Below are positions 15,880 through 22,048 of a DNA stretch of 64,000 nt, piece by piece (the stretch's first letter is position 1; the number at the start of each line of letters is the position of its first letter). Source of the stretch: a virus; the IMG/VR virus record IMGVR_UViG_3300027498_000003, positions 1 through 64,000 of that record, one strand, 5' to 3'. Under the pieces are notes generated by a model. The model did no database searches and was not told the origin of the DNA. It worked only from the letters and a program-made list of their open reading frames with translations. A program made the position numbers and the translations under genes.

Positions 15880-15990
15880 TGTACAAAGACATCCATCGTC
15901 TGCGAAGCATATGATGTGATCGTCGGTTATTATATGCTGACTCCCACCAATACAAAACTAAATTTTAAACACTTAAAAAATAAAAAAGCG
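15880..15990 (+). promoter_or_regulatory. Cassette spacer with weak hairpin
   Basis: GCATAT (at about 15908) and ATATGC (at about 15943) could pair around a loop ending TTATTAT. CTGCGAAGC matches the apical motif of other modules. No good -33/-7 pair is visible. It precedes the ORF at 15991. Confidence 0.35.
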
Positions 15991-16197
15991 ATGGCAAATC
16001 ACACAGAAATTAGATGGAGCTCAGGACAAGATGAATACACGGTATCAGAGATAGAATATATGTTACAATCTCAAAGGGCAATGATATACAACGATATTAA
16101 TCACCTAATACGTCAACAGAAAGGCAGCGGTAAAAGGTCTAAGGAAGAAATAGAGATAATGGACTACCTAAGAGACCCAAGGAAGGTAGAGATATAG
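15991..16197 (+). CDS. Cassette ORF, hypothetical, 68 aa
   Basis: ATG 15991 chosen over an upstream start that reads through the spacer. Contains EIRWSSGQDEYTVSEIEYMLQSQRAMIYNDINHLIRQQKG, predicted helical and charged. Unknown function. Confidence 0.6.
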   Translation: MANHTEIRWSSGQDEYTVSEIEYMLQSQRAMIYNDINHLIRQQKGSGKRSKEEIEIMDYLRDPRKVEI

Positions 16198-16275
16198 GCT
16201 TTTATTTTTTATGCCAAGTTCAACTACAATCTTTAAATCGAAGAACCGAACTTAGCTTGCATATAATGTAGAATT

Positions 16276-16306
16276 GTAATCACTGTGCGATAGCATGGTG
16301 TATTAC
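16276..16306 (+). promoter_or_regulatory. Spacer hairpin with GATA tetraloop
   Basis: 16276-16288 pairs with 16293-16306 (13 bp including two G-U pairs and one bulged T) around the loop GATA. It follows a TATAATGTAG string, and ATATTATTAAC follows it. Promoter boxes are not clear. The 143-bp spacer 16198-16340 holds nothing else recognisable. Confidence 0.5.
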
Positions 16307-16340
16307 ATATTATTAACTGCTGTTTTTAAAGTATTTTACG

Positions 16341-16604
16341 ATGAAATTAATATTATGTAGAAAGTGTCAAGACGTGGTTCGGCTGATGCAAGATGAAGTA
16401 AGAACCTGTAAGTGTGGAGAATGCAGTGGTCAATATACTGACGACTTAAACGCATGGTACAAAGGTGAACAAGCTGTCCCATTAGGGTTTGCCAACCACT
16501 CATTAGTCAATGCTGTAGTTAATCAGCCGAAAGAGGGATGGGGAGAAGATTTCAAGGCTTTTGTTATACCCGAATCTTGTGATACTTTTAAAAATTGCAG
16601 TTAA
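16341..16604 (+). CDS. Cassette ORF, zinc-ribbon-like protein, 87 aa
   Basis: N-terminal LCRKCQDVVRLMQDEVRTCKCGECSGQY gives a four-Cys CxxC...CxCxxC arrangement, probably a zinc ribbon. The rest is unremarkable and ends with two Cys. No enzyme motif. Zinc-ribbon microproteins often bind nucleic acid or partner proteins, which is only a general expectation. Confidence 0.65.
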   Translation: MKLILCRKCQDVVRLMQDEVRTCKCGECSGQYTDDLNAWYKGEQAVPLGFANHSLVNAVVNQPKEGWGEDFKAFVIPESCDTFKNCS

Positions 16605-16611
16605 TGTCAAT

Positions 16612-16649
16612 GATAACCATAGCGTAACGGGGTGGAGTTATGTGTTATC
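16612..16649 (+). promoter_or_regulatory. Spacer hairpin
   Basis: GATAACCATA (16612-16621) pairs with TATGTGTTATC (16639-16649) with one bulged T. It follows TAATGTCAATG at the end of the previous ORF. Similar TAATG...GATAACC strings occur at 17731 and 31690. Confidence 0.4.
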
Positions 16650-16676
16650 TATTATTATACTCCGTAAATTATAAAT

Positions 16677-16955
16677 GTGATAACTAAGAGTGAAATACTA
16701 AAAAAAGGGTGGGTGGAGTCCCTACCCGAGTTCCTTATGGTCACAACAGGGGGTATACCCAAGTACTATGTCTATGTAAAACAAAAAGGTAAAAGAATAA
16801 CTATATATAAAATGACCATAGGAGGAGCCTTGATGTGTAATAAAACTTTAAAGATACAAATTAAAAGAGATATAATATTTAAAGGGACTCTTAGTGGGGC
16901 TGAGGACTTAAACAAACTGATGATGATGCTAAGGATAATCCCTTATGGAGTATAA
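16677..16955 (+). CDS. Cassette ORF, hypothetical, 92 aa
   Basis: GTG start at 16677; the overlapping ATG at 16675 is followed at once by TGA. The protein opens ITKSEILKKGW and contains YYVYVKQKGKRITIYKMTIGG and a basic strand-rich centre. It ends in TATGGAGTATAATGG, touching the next module. Function unknown. Confidence 0.55.
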   Translation: MITKSEILKKGWVESLPEFLMVTTGGIPKYYVYVKQKGKRITIYKMTIGGALMCNKTLKIQIKRDIIFKGTLSGAEDLNKLMMMLRIIPYGV

Positions 16956-16964
16956 TGGAGAATT

Positions 16965-17000
16965 ATATCGAGAGGATGAGGCACGAATCTTCTCTGATAT
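16965..17000 (+). promoter_or_regulatory. Spacer hairpin
   Basis: ATATC-G-AGAG (16965-16974) pairs with CTCT-GATAT (16992-17000), nine base pairs with one bulged G. It follows TATAATGGAGAATT. No convincing TTTG box. Confidence 0.4.
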
Positions 17001-17037
17001 GTATTATTATATGTCGTGACAACACAAAACGTAAATA

Positions 17038-17250
17038 ATGAAAGTATACGAAATAATTAAGATTACAGGATTAGGAGTAATGGAATGTCCAAGTAAAACA
17101 CATCCAACTGGTATGATATATGACACTAAAGAAGCTGCCCAAAATAAAGCAAATGAACTATGGTTAGAAAATACTACTGACGAAGAAAGAAAGTCTGGAT
17201 GGTGTCCACTCAATTACTCCGTGTCTGAGGTGGAAATACAATCTGCATGA
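17038..17250 (+). CDS. Cassette ORF, hypothetical, 70 aa
   Basis: Contains KTHPTGMIYDTKEAAQNKANELW and ends LNYSVSEVEIQSA. The fold looks alpha/beta; the DTKEAAQNKANEL pattern is common in small phage proteins. No function known. Confidence 0.6.
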   Translation: MKVYEIIKITGLGVMECPSKTHPTGMIYDTKEAAQNKANELWLENTTDEERKSGWCPLNYSVSEVEIQSA

Positions 17251-17253
17251 CAT

Positions 17254-17299
17254 ATAATGAAAAATTGTATCTCCCGTCTCATTTTCTTTTTGTGGGAGG
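17254..17299 (+). promoter_or_regulatory. Promoter module with dyad
   Basis: TATAATGAAAAATTG is followed by CTCCC (17271-17275) and GGGAG (17294-17298), enclosing CTTTTTG in the -7 position. The -33 to -7 spacing is shorter (about 17) than in other modules. No upstream hairpin here. Confidence 0.5.
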
Positions 17300-17324
17300 A
17301 TTGAAAACTTAAAATATAAAACAA

Positions 17325-17717
17325 ATGACTAAATCTGAATTATTAGAAGATGTAAAATTCTTAGCACAAAGGCAAAGTAGGGCAGGCTCTTTCGGTGGTC
17401 ACGGAGATAGAAGATATGTAGGCAGTAGCAGCAACTCTATTGTGTCAATCGCATATGGCGTAGCTGAATTAAAAGATCAATATATGCCAGGGGATGGCGC
17501 TGATGTACAGAGTTGCATAAATATGTGGACAATACAACTACCTAACCACCGAAAGAAAGGGAAGGCATTAAAGGCTTATCAGTCTGCCATAAATTCCGAA
17601 TGGTATTATAAAAATACATATAGGCAATGTCCAAAATGCGAAGGATTAAGTAAAAAAGAGACTGATAAATGCGATTGGTGTGGGGAGGCAATAGGAAAAG
17701 AAAATGATATGGCATGA
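17325..17717 (+). CDS. Cassette ORF with C-terminal zinc ribbon, 130 aa
   Basis: N-terminal helix (TKSELLEDVKFLAQRQSRAG), a glycine/serine-rich segment and RRYVGSSSNSIVSIAYGVAELKDQY. The C-terminus has CPKCEG...CDWCGEA, a classical two-knuckle zinc ribbon (about residues 105-120). The largest gene in the first half of the array. Function unknown. Confidence 0.65.
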   Translation: MTKSELLEDVKFLAQRQSRAGSFGGHGDRRYVGSSSNSIVSIAYGVAELKDQYMPGDGADVQSCINMWTIQLPNHRKKGKALKAYQSAINSEWYYKNTYRQCPKCEGLSKKETDKCDWCGEAIGKENDMA

Positions 17718-17724
17718 TACATAT

Positions 17725-17773
17725 TATTATAATGGATAGTGATAATCACTGCTTTCTTCATCTTTTGAGGGAG
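17725..17773 (+). promoter_or_regulatory. Promoter module
   Basis: ATTATAATGGATAG (-33 ATAG 17736-17739), then exactly 20 bp, then ATCTTTTG (17760-17767), followed by AGGGAGG. AGTGATAATCACT (17738-17750) forms a small perfect inverted repeat inside the spacer. Confidence 0.55.
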
Positions 17774-17799
17774 GCTTTACTAAAAATTAAATCATAAAA

Positions 17800-18030
17800 A
17801 TGGTAGTTGCTTTAGGAAAAATCGTGGTCGAGATGACCGAGGAGGAATTTAATAAACTTGCTGTAGCAAAAAATAAGCGTGACTTAGTAGAGGCTAAAGA
17901 AGATATAGATAATGGTATTGCCCATGATGATGAATGGGACAAAGCAAATAACGCTTATTGTGCGGTTTATAAACAACTCTTAGAATCAAGAAAACCTATC
18001 TCGACCTTTGAAGAACAATTGTTTATTTGA
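17800..18030 (+). CDS. Cassette ORF, hypothetical, 76 aa
   Basis: Acidic, helical protein with an internal VEMTEEEFNKLAVAKNKRDLVEAKEDIDNG and a helical C-terminus. Its TGA falls in TTTGAGGGAGGGG, copying the string found after -7 boxes elsewhere. Unknown function. Confidence 0.6.
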   Translation: MVVALGKIVVEMTEEEFNKLAVAKNKRDLVEAKEDIDNGIAHDDEWDKANNAYCAVYKQLLESRKPISTFEEQLFI

Positions 18031-18053
18031 GGGAGGGGATAGACGACTTGCGT

Positions 18054-18079
18054 ACTACCGATAATATACTGATGGTAGT
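18054..18079 (+). promoter_or_regulatory. Spacer hairpin
   Basis: ACTACC (18054-18059) pairs with GGTAGT (18074-18079). The loop holds ATAATATACTG. CTTGCGTAC precedes it, as in other modules (GCGTA). A TTTTTTG at about 18096 may be a -7 box. Confidence 0.4.
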
Positions 18080-18119
18080 CTGAGGATTTTTTGACAGTAA
18101 ATGAAAAACTAAATTAAAT

Positions 18120-18389
18120 ATGAACGAATTATTATTAAGATGGTGGAACGAGGAAAGAAAAAGCTGGTCTGTTATAGATGATACAGATTTATGTGGATAT
18201 GATGATTTATGTGACTTCGCAAGGTGGGTAAACCTAAATGCCAGTCAAAAATCTTCTGTACTACCATCTATTATCTCAGAGAGCGAAGCGAACGGCGTAT
18301 GCTCTGACTGCGATGGCGACAGAATATATGAAGAATATGGCTCTACTTATCCGTGCGAAACTTGTAACGGAACTGGGAAGAGCATATGA
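18120..18389 (+). CDS. Cassette ORF with DnaJ-type zinc motif, 89 aa
   Basis: The C-terminus contains CSDCDGDR...CETCNGTGK, two CxxCxG-type repeats as in the DnaJ cysteine-rich domain (about residues 62-86). The N-terminal part is acidic and Trp-rich (LLRWWNEERKSWSVIDDTDLCGYDDLCDFARW). It probably binds one zinc ion. Function unknown. Confidence 0.65.
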   Translation: MNELLLRWWNEERKSWSVIDDTDLCGYDDLCDFARWVNLNASQKSSVLPSIISESEANGVCSDCDGDRIYEEYGSTYPCETCNGTGKSI

Positions 18390-18392
18390 GAG

Positions 18393-18439
18393 ATAATGTA
18401 GTTGTGATAAGATGAGTTAAATCCTACTTTGAGGGTAGG
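18393..18439 (+). promoter_or_regulatory. Promoter module with dyad
   Basis: ATAATGTAGTTG (-33 GTTG 18401-18404), a 19-bp spacer, then CTACTTTG at 18424-18431. CCTAC (18423-18427) and GTAGG (18435-18439) form the dyad around the -7 box. Confidence 0.6.
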
Positions 18440-18467
18440 CAAATTAGTAAACAATAAAATTAGAAAT

Positions 18468-18662
18468 ATGGAAGATTTTAAGAACCAAATAGTAGGTCAA
18501 CTAAAAGCACAGGGCAAAGAATCTGCTGCTAATGTAATGAAAGGTCGTCATGTAGTAGTAGTAAAATACTGTGAGCAAAAAGGATGGGATATGAACGACC
18601 TATCATTTGATAAAATACTTGAGATTAGGAAGACCGATGCTTGGAAGAACGGTGATGTATAA
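18468..18662 (+). CDS. Cassette ORF, hypothetical, 64 aa
   Basis: ATG 18468; an upstream TTG would lie in the promoter. Short basic helical protein (MEDFKNQIVGQLKAQGKESAANVMKGRHVVVVKYCEQKGWDMNDLSFDKILEIRKT). No known family. Confidence 0.6.
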   Translation: MEDFKNQIVGQLKAQGKESAANVMKGRHVVVVKYCEQKGWDMNDLSFDKILEIRKTDAWKNGDV

Positions 18663-18666
18663 GCGT

Positions 18667-18726
18667 GGTAAGGATGGATGATATAATGTATGAGTACATC
18701 TCCCGTCTTACTATCATTTGAGGGAG
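18667..18726 (+). promoter_or_regulatory. Promoter module with dyad
   Basis: GGTAAGGATGGATGATATAATG (18667-18688, shared with 14183) precedes -33 TATG (18689-18692), a 20-bp spacer and ATCATTTG (18713-18720). CTCCC (18700-18704) and GGGAG (18722-18726) enclose the -7 box. Confidence 0.6.
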
Positions 18727-18753
18727 GCATTAAATAAACTAAACAATTTTAAA

Positions 18754-19002
18754 ATGGATAAACCTATAAAATTAATACAAGGAGAAACTTATATCTTCCA
18801 AAAAAGAACATACCCGAATCCAGTAAAGAAACTGAAAATCAGGGAGCTTACGAAGACTTCTATCTATGTCCAAGATGTAGACCAAGAAAATAGCTACAGA
18901 GATGAGTTACACACCTTTAACCGAGAGTGGAAACCAATAGAAGTCATGCCAAATAAATTAATCGAAAGTCTAATGAGGGAGGCTGATAGTAATATGGGAT
19001 GA
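18754..19002 (+). CDS. Cassette ORF, hypothetical, 82 aa
   Basis: ATG 18754; an in-frame TTG at 18718 is part of the promoter. Beta-rich N-terminus (IKLIQGETYIFQKRTYPNPVKKLKIRELTKTSIYVQDVD), suggesting a small SH3-like or OB-like barrel. Unknown function. Confidence 0.6.
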   Translation: MDKPIKLIQGETYIFQKRTYPNPVKKLKIRELTKTSIYVQDVDQENSYRDELHTFNREWKPIEVMPNKLIESLMREADSNMG

Positions 19003-19010
19003 TGTACGGT

Positions 19011-19070
19011 ATTATAATGCAGCCTAGCGACCCAACGGGTGCATTATAATGGCATGGCGATCATGTTCTG
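19011..19070 (+). promoter_or_regulatory. Hairpin module with 11-bp arms
   Basis: ATTATAATGCA (19011-19021) pairs perfectly with TGCATTATAAT (19040-19050). The loop holds CCTAGCGACC and an inner CCC/GGG. It continues with GGCATGGCGATCATG, aligned with the -33 region of other modules. The TCTAATTTTTA that follows is only a weak -7. Confidence 0.6.
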
Positions 19071-19118
19071 TCTAATTTTTATTAGCGTGAGATATTCCAC
19101 AAAATTTAAACTTGAAAA

Positions 19119-19400
19119 ATGAATAACTGGATTAACGTAAATGATAGGCTGCCTACCATAGGTGATGAGGTTTTAATTATAGACAACGATAGCAGTGTCG
19201 GGATTGCATTTTTAAATAAAGGATTAAAATGGTATGAAGCACAGACGTGGACTTTTGTATCAGGTGATTGGGGACACTACGACAATGATACAGAAGTGGA
19301 TAATAAAGTTACCCACTGGCAGCCGATTCCCGAAGCACCAAGTGAAGAAGTAGAGCAAAGATCAGATGGAATCATATCGCCTATTATAGTTAAGCGATAG
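19119..19400 (+). CDS. DUF551-like protein, 93 aa
   Basis: Recognised by NWINVNDRLPTIGDEVLIID at the start and VTHWQPIPEAP near the end, the signature of DUF551, a family common in phages with no known activity. Its last residues (IISPIIVKR) are encoded by the left arm of the following hairpin, so gene end and regulatory module are physically merged. Confidence 0.8.
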   Translation: MNNWINVNDRLPTIGDEVLIIDNDSSVGIAFLNKGLKWYEAQTWTFVSGDWGHYDNDTEVDNKVTHWQPIPEAPSEEVEQRSDGIISPIIVKR

Positions 19401-19460
19401 CGACCGTAGGTTAACTATAATGGATTGAGTATAAAAATCGTCTATCCTATATTTGAGGAT
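19375..19460 (+). promoter_or_regulatory. Hairpin-promoter module, copy 2 of the 48-bp exact repeat
   Basis: Identical to 15114-15161 over 48 bp. Arms are 19383-19393 and 19411-19421. Promoter: ATTG (19424-19427), exactly 20 bp, TATATTTG (19448-19455), a full match to the Bacteroidota TAnnTTTG box. The dyad ATCCT (19444-19448) with AGGAT (19456-19460) surrounds it. This is the best promoter in the array. Confidence 0.75.
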
Positions 19461-19480
19461 GAGCATAACCAAAATAAATT

Positions 19481-19678
19481 ATGACAGAAAAACAATACAT
19501 AGAAGTAAAAGCACTCGGAACTATAACCGCTGCAATAAATACGCTAAGAGACTTAGTACCAGCCAATCTAACCCATATAATCAAAGAGAGTGAAGCCAAA
19601 AAAACCATAGGTACATTAATGGAGTGGCAAGACAGATTATTTGAAGTTTTACAGATAAACCAAGATGAAGAAGAGTAA
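19481..19678 (+). CDS. Cassette ORF, hypothetical, 65 aa
   Basis: A short helical protein (KALGTITAAINTLRDLVPANLTHIIKESEAKKTIGTLMEWQDRLFEVLQ) with acidic tail. Driven by the strong module at 19375-19460. Unknown function. Confidence 0.6.
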   Translation: MTEKQYIEVKALGTITAAINTLRDLVPANLTHIIKESEAKKTIGTLMEWQDRLFEVLQINQDEEE

Positions 19679-19697
19679 AGGGTACAAGTCGCTTATG

Positions 19698-19729
19698 GTG
19701 GCGGTAGCGAAAAATAATATTGTACATAA
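19698..19729 (+). repeat. 32-bp repeat shared with 22698-22729
   Basis: The string beginning GTGGCGGT and ending ATTGTACATAA is repeated at 22698-22729 with four differences. The second copy supplies the -33 ATTG of a promoter with a perfect -7 box. Here the -7 position is less clear. It lies in the spacer before the ORF at 19786. Confidence 0.55.
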
Positions 19730-19785
19730 TGTGGAGTGATAGTGAGAGTCTATTTTTTAATTTAGCGAGAGCAAAAAAAACACAA

Positions 19786-20046
19786 ATGTCAATAGTAAAA
19801 TACTTCATCAAGGATAATGTAAAAACATTCAGTAACAAACAAGCTGTAAACGACGGATGGGATGCGGAACTAAATGAAGAAGCGTTGATTGGACTAATCC
19901 TTGAAGACAGAAGCAATCCTAAACACAAAGTCAAAATCAAAGGATTGAATTACCACTTAGGAACTATGATAGTCCATTGGGAAGAGGGAGGCTGGAACTG
20001 CTTAGATCATGCGGTAGAACAATTTAAGAGGGTTGGCAAAAAATAG
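19786..20046 (+). CDS. Cassette ORF, hypothetical, 86 aa
   Basis: ATG 19786 is chosen; the longer frame reads through the promoter region. Contains NKQAVNDGWDAELNEEALIGLILEDRSNPKHKVKIKGLNYHLGTMIVHWEEGGWNCLDHAV. Mixed alpha/beta, single Cys. Unknown function. Confidence 0.55.
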   Translation: MSIVKYFIKDNVKTFSNKQAVNDGWDAELNEEALIGLILEDRSNPKHKVKIKGLNYHLGTMIVHWEEGGWNCLDHAVEQFKRVGKK

Positions 20047-20063
20047 ATTCTCTACTATCACAT

Positions 20064-20150
20064 ATTATCATAATGAACGTAGTGAATGACGGTGAGGTAC
20101 GAACTGGATGATAATGAATGGTGATAAGTGTAGTTTTCTATCAATTTGAG
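20064..20150 (+). promoter_or_regulatory. Hairpin-promoter module
   Basis: ATTATCAT (20064-20071) pairs with ATGATAAT (20108-20115). Then -33 AATG (20117-20120), exactly 20 bp and TCAATTTG (20141-20148). The dyad around the -7 box is absent here. Confidence 0.65.
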
Positions 20151-20180
20151 TAAAGCAATTTTTAAATCTAAATAAATATT

Positions 20181-20456
20181 ATGAGTCACCACAGGATTAA
20201 GACTAAATACGAAAATGATACAGGTATGGGTATAGTCGAACAAAAGACACTATATATGGACATCAATAATTCTTGCGATGTAGTAACAATAAGGGATGAT
20301 GATGGTAGTGTTATCTATAGCTACGGTGAAGGTAGTAACAACTTTGAAGATGCTCTTATACGACTAATCAAAGGAATGCCCGAAACTGATGACACTATCG
20401 AGCGATGGGATAAGGAAGACCTGTATCTGCACGGAGTGCTAAAGAGGGAGGCTTGA
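20181..20456 (+). CDS. Cassette ORF, hypothetical, 91 aa
   Basis: Soluble, acidic, beta then alpha (TLYMDINNSCDVVTIRDDDGSVIYSYGEGSNNFEDALIRLIKGM). Ends in AAGAGGGAGGCTTGATAG, a string similar to others at cassette edges. No family recognised. Confidence 0.6.
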   Translation: MSHHRIKTKYENDTGMGIVEQKTLYMDINNSCDVVTIRDDDGSVIYSYGEGSNNFEDALIRLIKGMPETDDTIERWDKEDLYLHGVLKREA

Positions 20457-20480
20457 TAGAAAATTATCATCTTATCACAT

Positions 20481-20538
20481 ATTATACGGAGTCATTAGCG
20501 TGGCTTCGTGTGATAGGATGATTCCGTATAATGGACTG
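20481..20538 (+). promoter_or_regulatory. Hairpin module with 15-bp arms
   Basis: 20481-20495 pairs with 20518-20532 over 15 bp with a single G-U. The 22-nt loop contains TAGCGTGGCTTCG. It continues into TAATGGACTGCGTATAAA. No TTTG box at the usual distance, so the promoter part may be degenerate. Confidence 0.65.
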
Positions 20539-20578
20539 CGTATAAAATGAGTGCGACATTAAACACTAAAATATAATT

Positions 20579-20869
20579 ATGGAAGAAATAGTCAATTGCC
20601 CTCTTTGTGGGAGGGAGGAAGAATACGGAAATATGTATGAGTACAGAGGTGCTTTATCTTGCGGAGAATGCTTTGAGGAATCACAGAAGAAAAGAGACGT
20701 GGAAAGAGCAGAGGTTATCACTGAAGAAAAATCCAAGACAGATAAATTCAAAGGATTAGACCTAAGTGACAGCACGATAGGTAAGGCTAACAAGCATATA
20801 CTTAAAAGCGATATAGAGATAGCAAAAAAAGAGGGCTTACGAATAGCTAAATACGAAGGTAGAATCTAA
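20579..20869 (+). CDS. Cassette ORF with zinc knuckle, 96 aa
   Basis: N-terminal CPLCGREEEYGNMYEYRGALSCGECFEE gives a CxxC...CxxC zinc ribbon (about residues 7-32). The rest is charged and helical. Likely binds nucleic acid or a protein partner; no specific function. Confidence 0.65.
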   Translation: MEEIVNCPLCGREEEYGNMYEYRGALSCGECFEESQKKRDVERAEVITEEKSKTDKFKGLDLSDSTIGKANKHILKSDIEIAKKEGLRIAKYEGRI

Positions 20870-20878
20870 GCATTCATT

Positions 20879-20966
20879 TTTATACGCTATTATCAGTAAG
20901 CGAAGCGACCCTTTAGGTTACTTATAATGGATTGCGTATAAACTTAGTCTCACCCTTATGCGGGTG
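20879..20966 (+). promoter_or_regulatory. Two-level hairpin module with dyad
   Basis: Outer arms TTTATACGC (20879-20887) and GCGTATAAA (20934-20942) pair over 9 bp. Inner arms 20889-20899 and 20918-20928 pair over 10 of 11. GGATT forms an asymmetric bulge between them. A further dyad CACCC (20951-20955) with GGGTG (20962-20966) lies where the -7 box is expected. This is the fullest example of the module fold. Confidence 0.7.
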
Positions 20967-20994
20967 GGCGATTAAATAACTTTTAAAATTATAA

Positions 20995-21276
20995 ATGATG
21001 GAATTATACAAAATAGATTCTGGCGAAATAGAATACGTTGCCGCTGAAAGCCTGGTGAAGCTATTCATCTTCTACAAAGAAGAAACTGGCGAAGACTTAT
21101 TAGACATGGACGCTAGTGTAACAAATGTTCATAAATCTAAGTGGCCACACATGAAAATATACGACTCAGATGAAACAGATGAAAATAATGAGCCTCTTTA
21201 TATCCAAACATTTGAAGAAGCCATGAGCGATAAATCATTGCATAAGCCTTGCTTCATAGCATCTTCGGTTTATTAG
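20995..21276 (+). CDS. Cassette ORF, hypothetical, 93 aa
   Basis: Two adjacent ATG codons at 20995 and 20998. Acidic protein (VKLFIFYKEETGEDLLDMDASVTNVHKSKWPHMKIYDSDETDENNEPLYIQTFEEA). No domain recognised. Confidence 0.6.
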   Translation: MMELYKIDSGEIEYVAAESLVKLFIFYKEETGEDLLDMDASVTNVHKSKWPHMKIYDSDETDENNEPLYIQTFEEAMSDKSLHKPCFIASSVY

Positions 21277-21310
21277 AGTTAGGCAAGGGTGATATTAAGT
21301 TTTATACGCC

Positions 21311-21364
21311 ATTATAGTGAGTGCTTCGGGTTGGCATTTGTGGGCTTGCTGCATTCACTATAAT
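21311..21364 (+). promoter_or_regulatory. Hairpin module with 14-bp arms
   Basis: 21311-21324 pairs with 21351-21364 over 14 bp with one G-U at the same place as in the module at 20481. TTTATACGCC precedes the left arm, as at 20879. TAATGTATAG then starts the promoter part, but the -7 region (TATTTTTTAG) is off consensus. Confidence 0.65.
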
Positions 21365-21416
21365 GTATAGTGATATGCTCTGTATTTTTTAGATATTTTA
21401 AAACGAAAATAAATTC

Positions 21417-21683
21417 ATGAAAACTAAGCAAGAAATAAAGGAAGATTTATGGTCAGATGCAGAATTAGAGTCTGATGGATGGCAATCAAGAATGGAATAT
21501 AATGAGTTTATGCTAACTCTTGATAAATACGAAAAGGCTCTAAAAAATATGGAGTCATCATCACGTATTATAGACCGAAGGGAACTGTTAGAGGCTTTCA
21601 AAAAGTATAGTAACGAAGCTGATAATGTTTTACACATAGGGGATGATGACATTGAAAAATTCTTAGCCTCTAATAGTCTATAA
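21417..21683 (+). CDS. Cassette ORF, hypothetical, 88 aa
   Basis: Helical, acidic (MKTKQEIKEDLWSDAELESDGWQSRMEYNEFMLTLDKYEKALKNMESSS). Ends AGTCTATAATGTAC, like the ORF at 15586, so its stop is embedded in a module-like string. Unknown function. Confidence 0.6.
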   Translation: MKTKQEIKEDLWSDAELESDGWQSRMEYNEFMLTLDKYEKALKNMESSSRIIDRRELLEAFKKYSNEADNVLHIGDDDIEKFLASNSL

Positions 21684-21763
21684 TGTACAGTACATATCGA
21701 GAGTATATTTTTTTGAGTTGCGGAGCTGAACACGTTTAAATAGAAAAAAATTAAATCTTAAAT
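21684..21763 (+). promoter_or_regulatory. Degenerate cassette spacer
   Basis: TGTACAGTACA is a short palindrome after the stop, and TTTTTTTGAG at about 21707 resembles the -7 and downstream sequence of other modules, though the spacing from ACAG is shorter. No long hairpin. Confidence 0.35.
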
Positions 21764-22048
21764 ATGAAAAAGATATTCAAATATGAAATGTCAATCAAGG
21801 AGAAGCAATCAATACAATTACCTATCGGTGCTGATATAATCAGAGTTGATGATGTAGACGGTAGATTCTTTCTATGGGCTATAGTGGCTCCACAAGAAGA
21901 GCCTGAGACTGAAACGAGATACTTAGAGTTCTATAAAACTGGACAAGAAATATTAACTAACACCGAAGATCTAAAGTATATCGGATTCTGCAAACTATTC
22001 ATTATGCAAGAACTCGGATTATATGTCTTTGAAAATATATCTAAATGA
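21764..22048 (+). CDS. Conserved small phage protein, 94 aa
   Basis: Has IFKYEMSIKEKQSIQLPIGADIIRVDDVDGRFFLWAIV, a pattern (IFKY...QxIxLPxGA...LWAxV) I recognise from many unrelated phages. The family has no known function. The stop overlaps the start of the dioxygenase-like gene by four bases, so the two are coupled. Confidence 0.75.
   Translation: MKKIFKYEMSIKEKQSIQLPIGADIIRVDDVDGRFFLWAIVAPQEEPETETRYLEFYKTGQEILTNTEDLKYIGFCKLFIMQELGLYVFENISK

Noticed and set aside
14700-21400. Integron-type attC sites
   Set aside because: Hairpin spacers between small ORFs suggested gene cassettes of an integron, but the core RYYYAAC/GTTRRRY boxes are not consistently present and no integrase is seen. The spacers have promoters, which attC sites lack.
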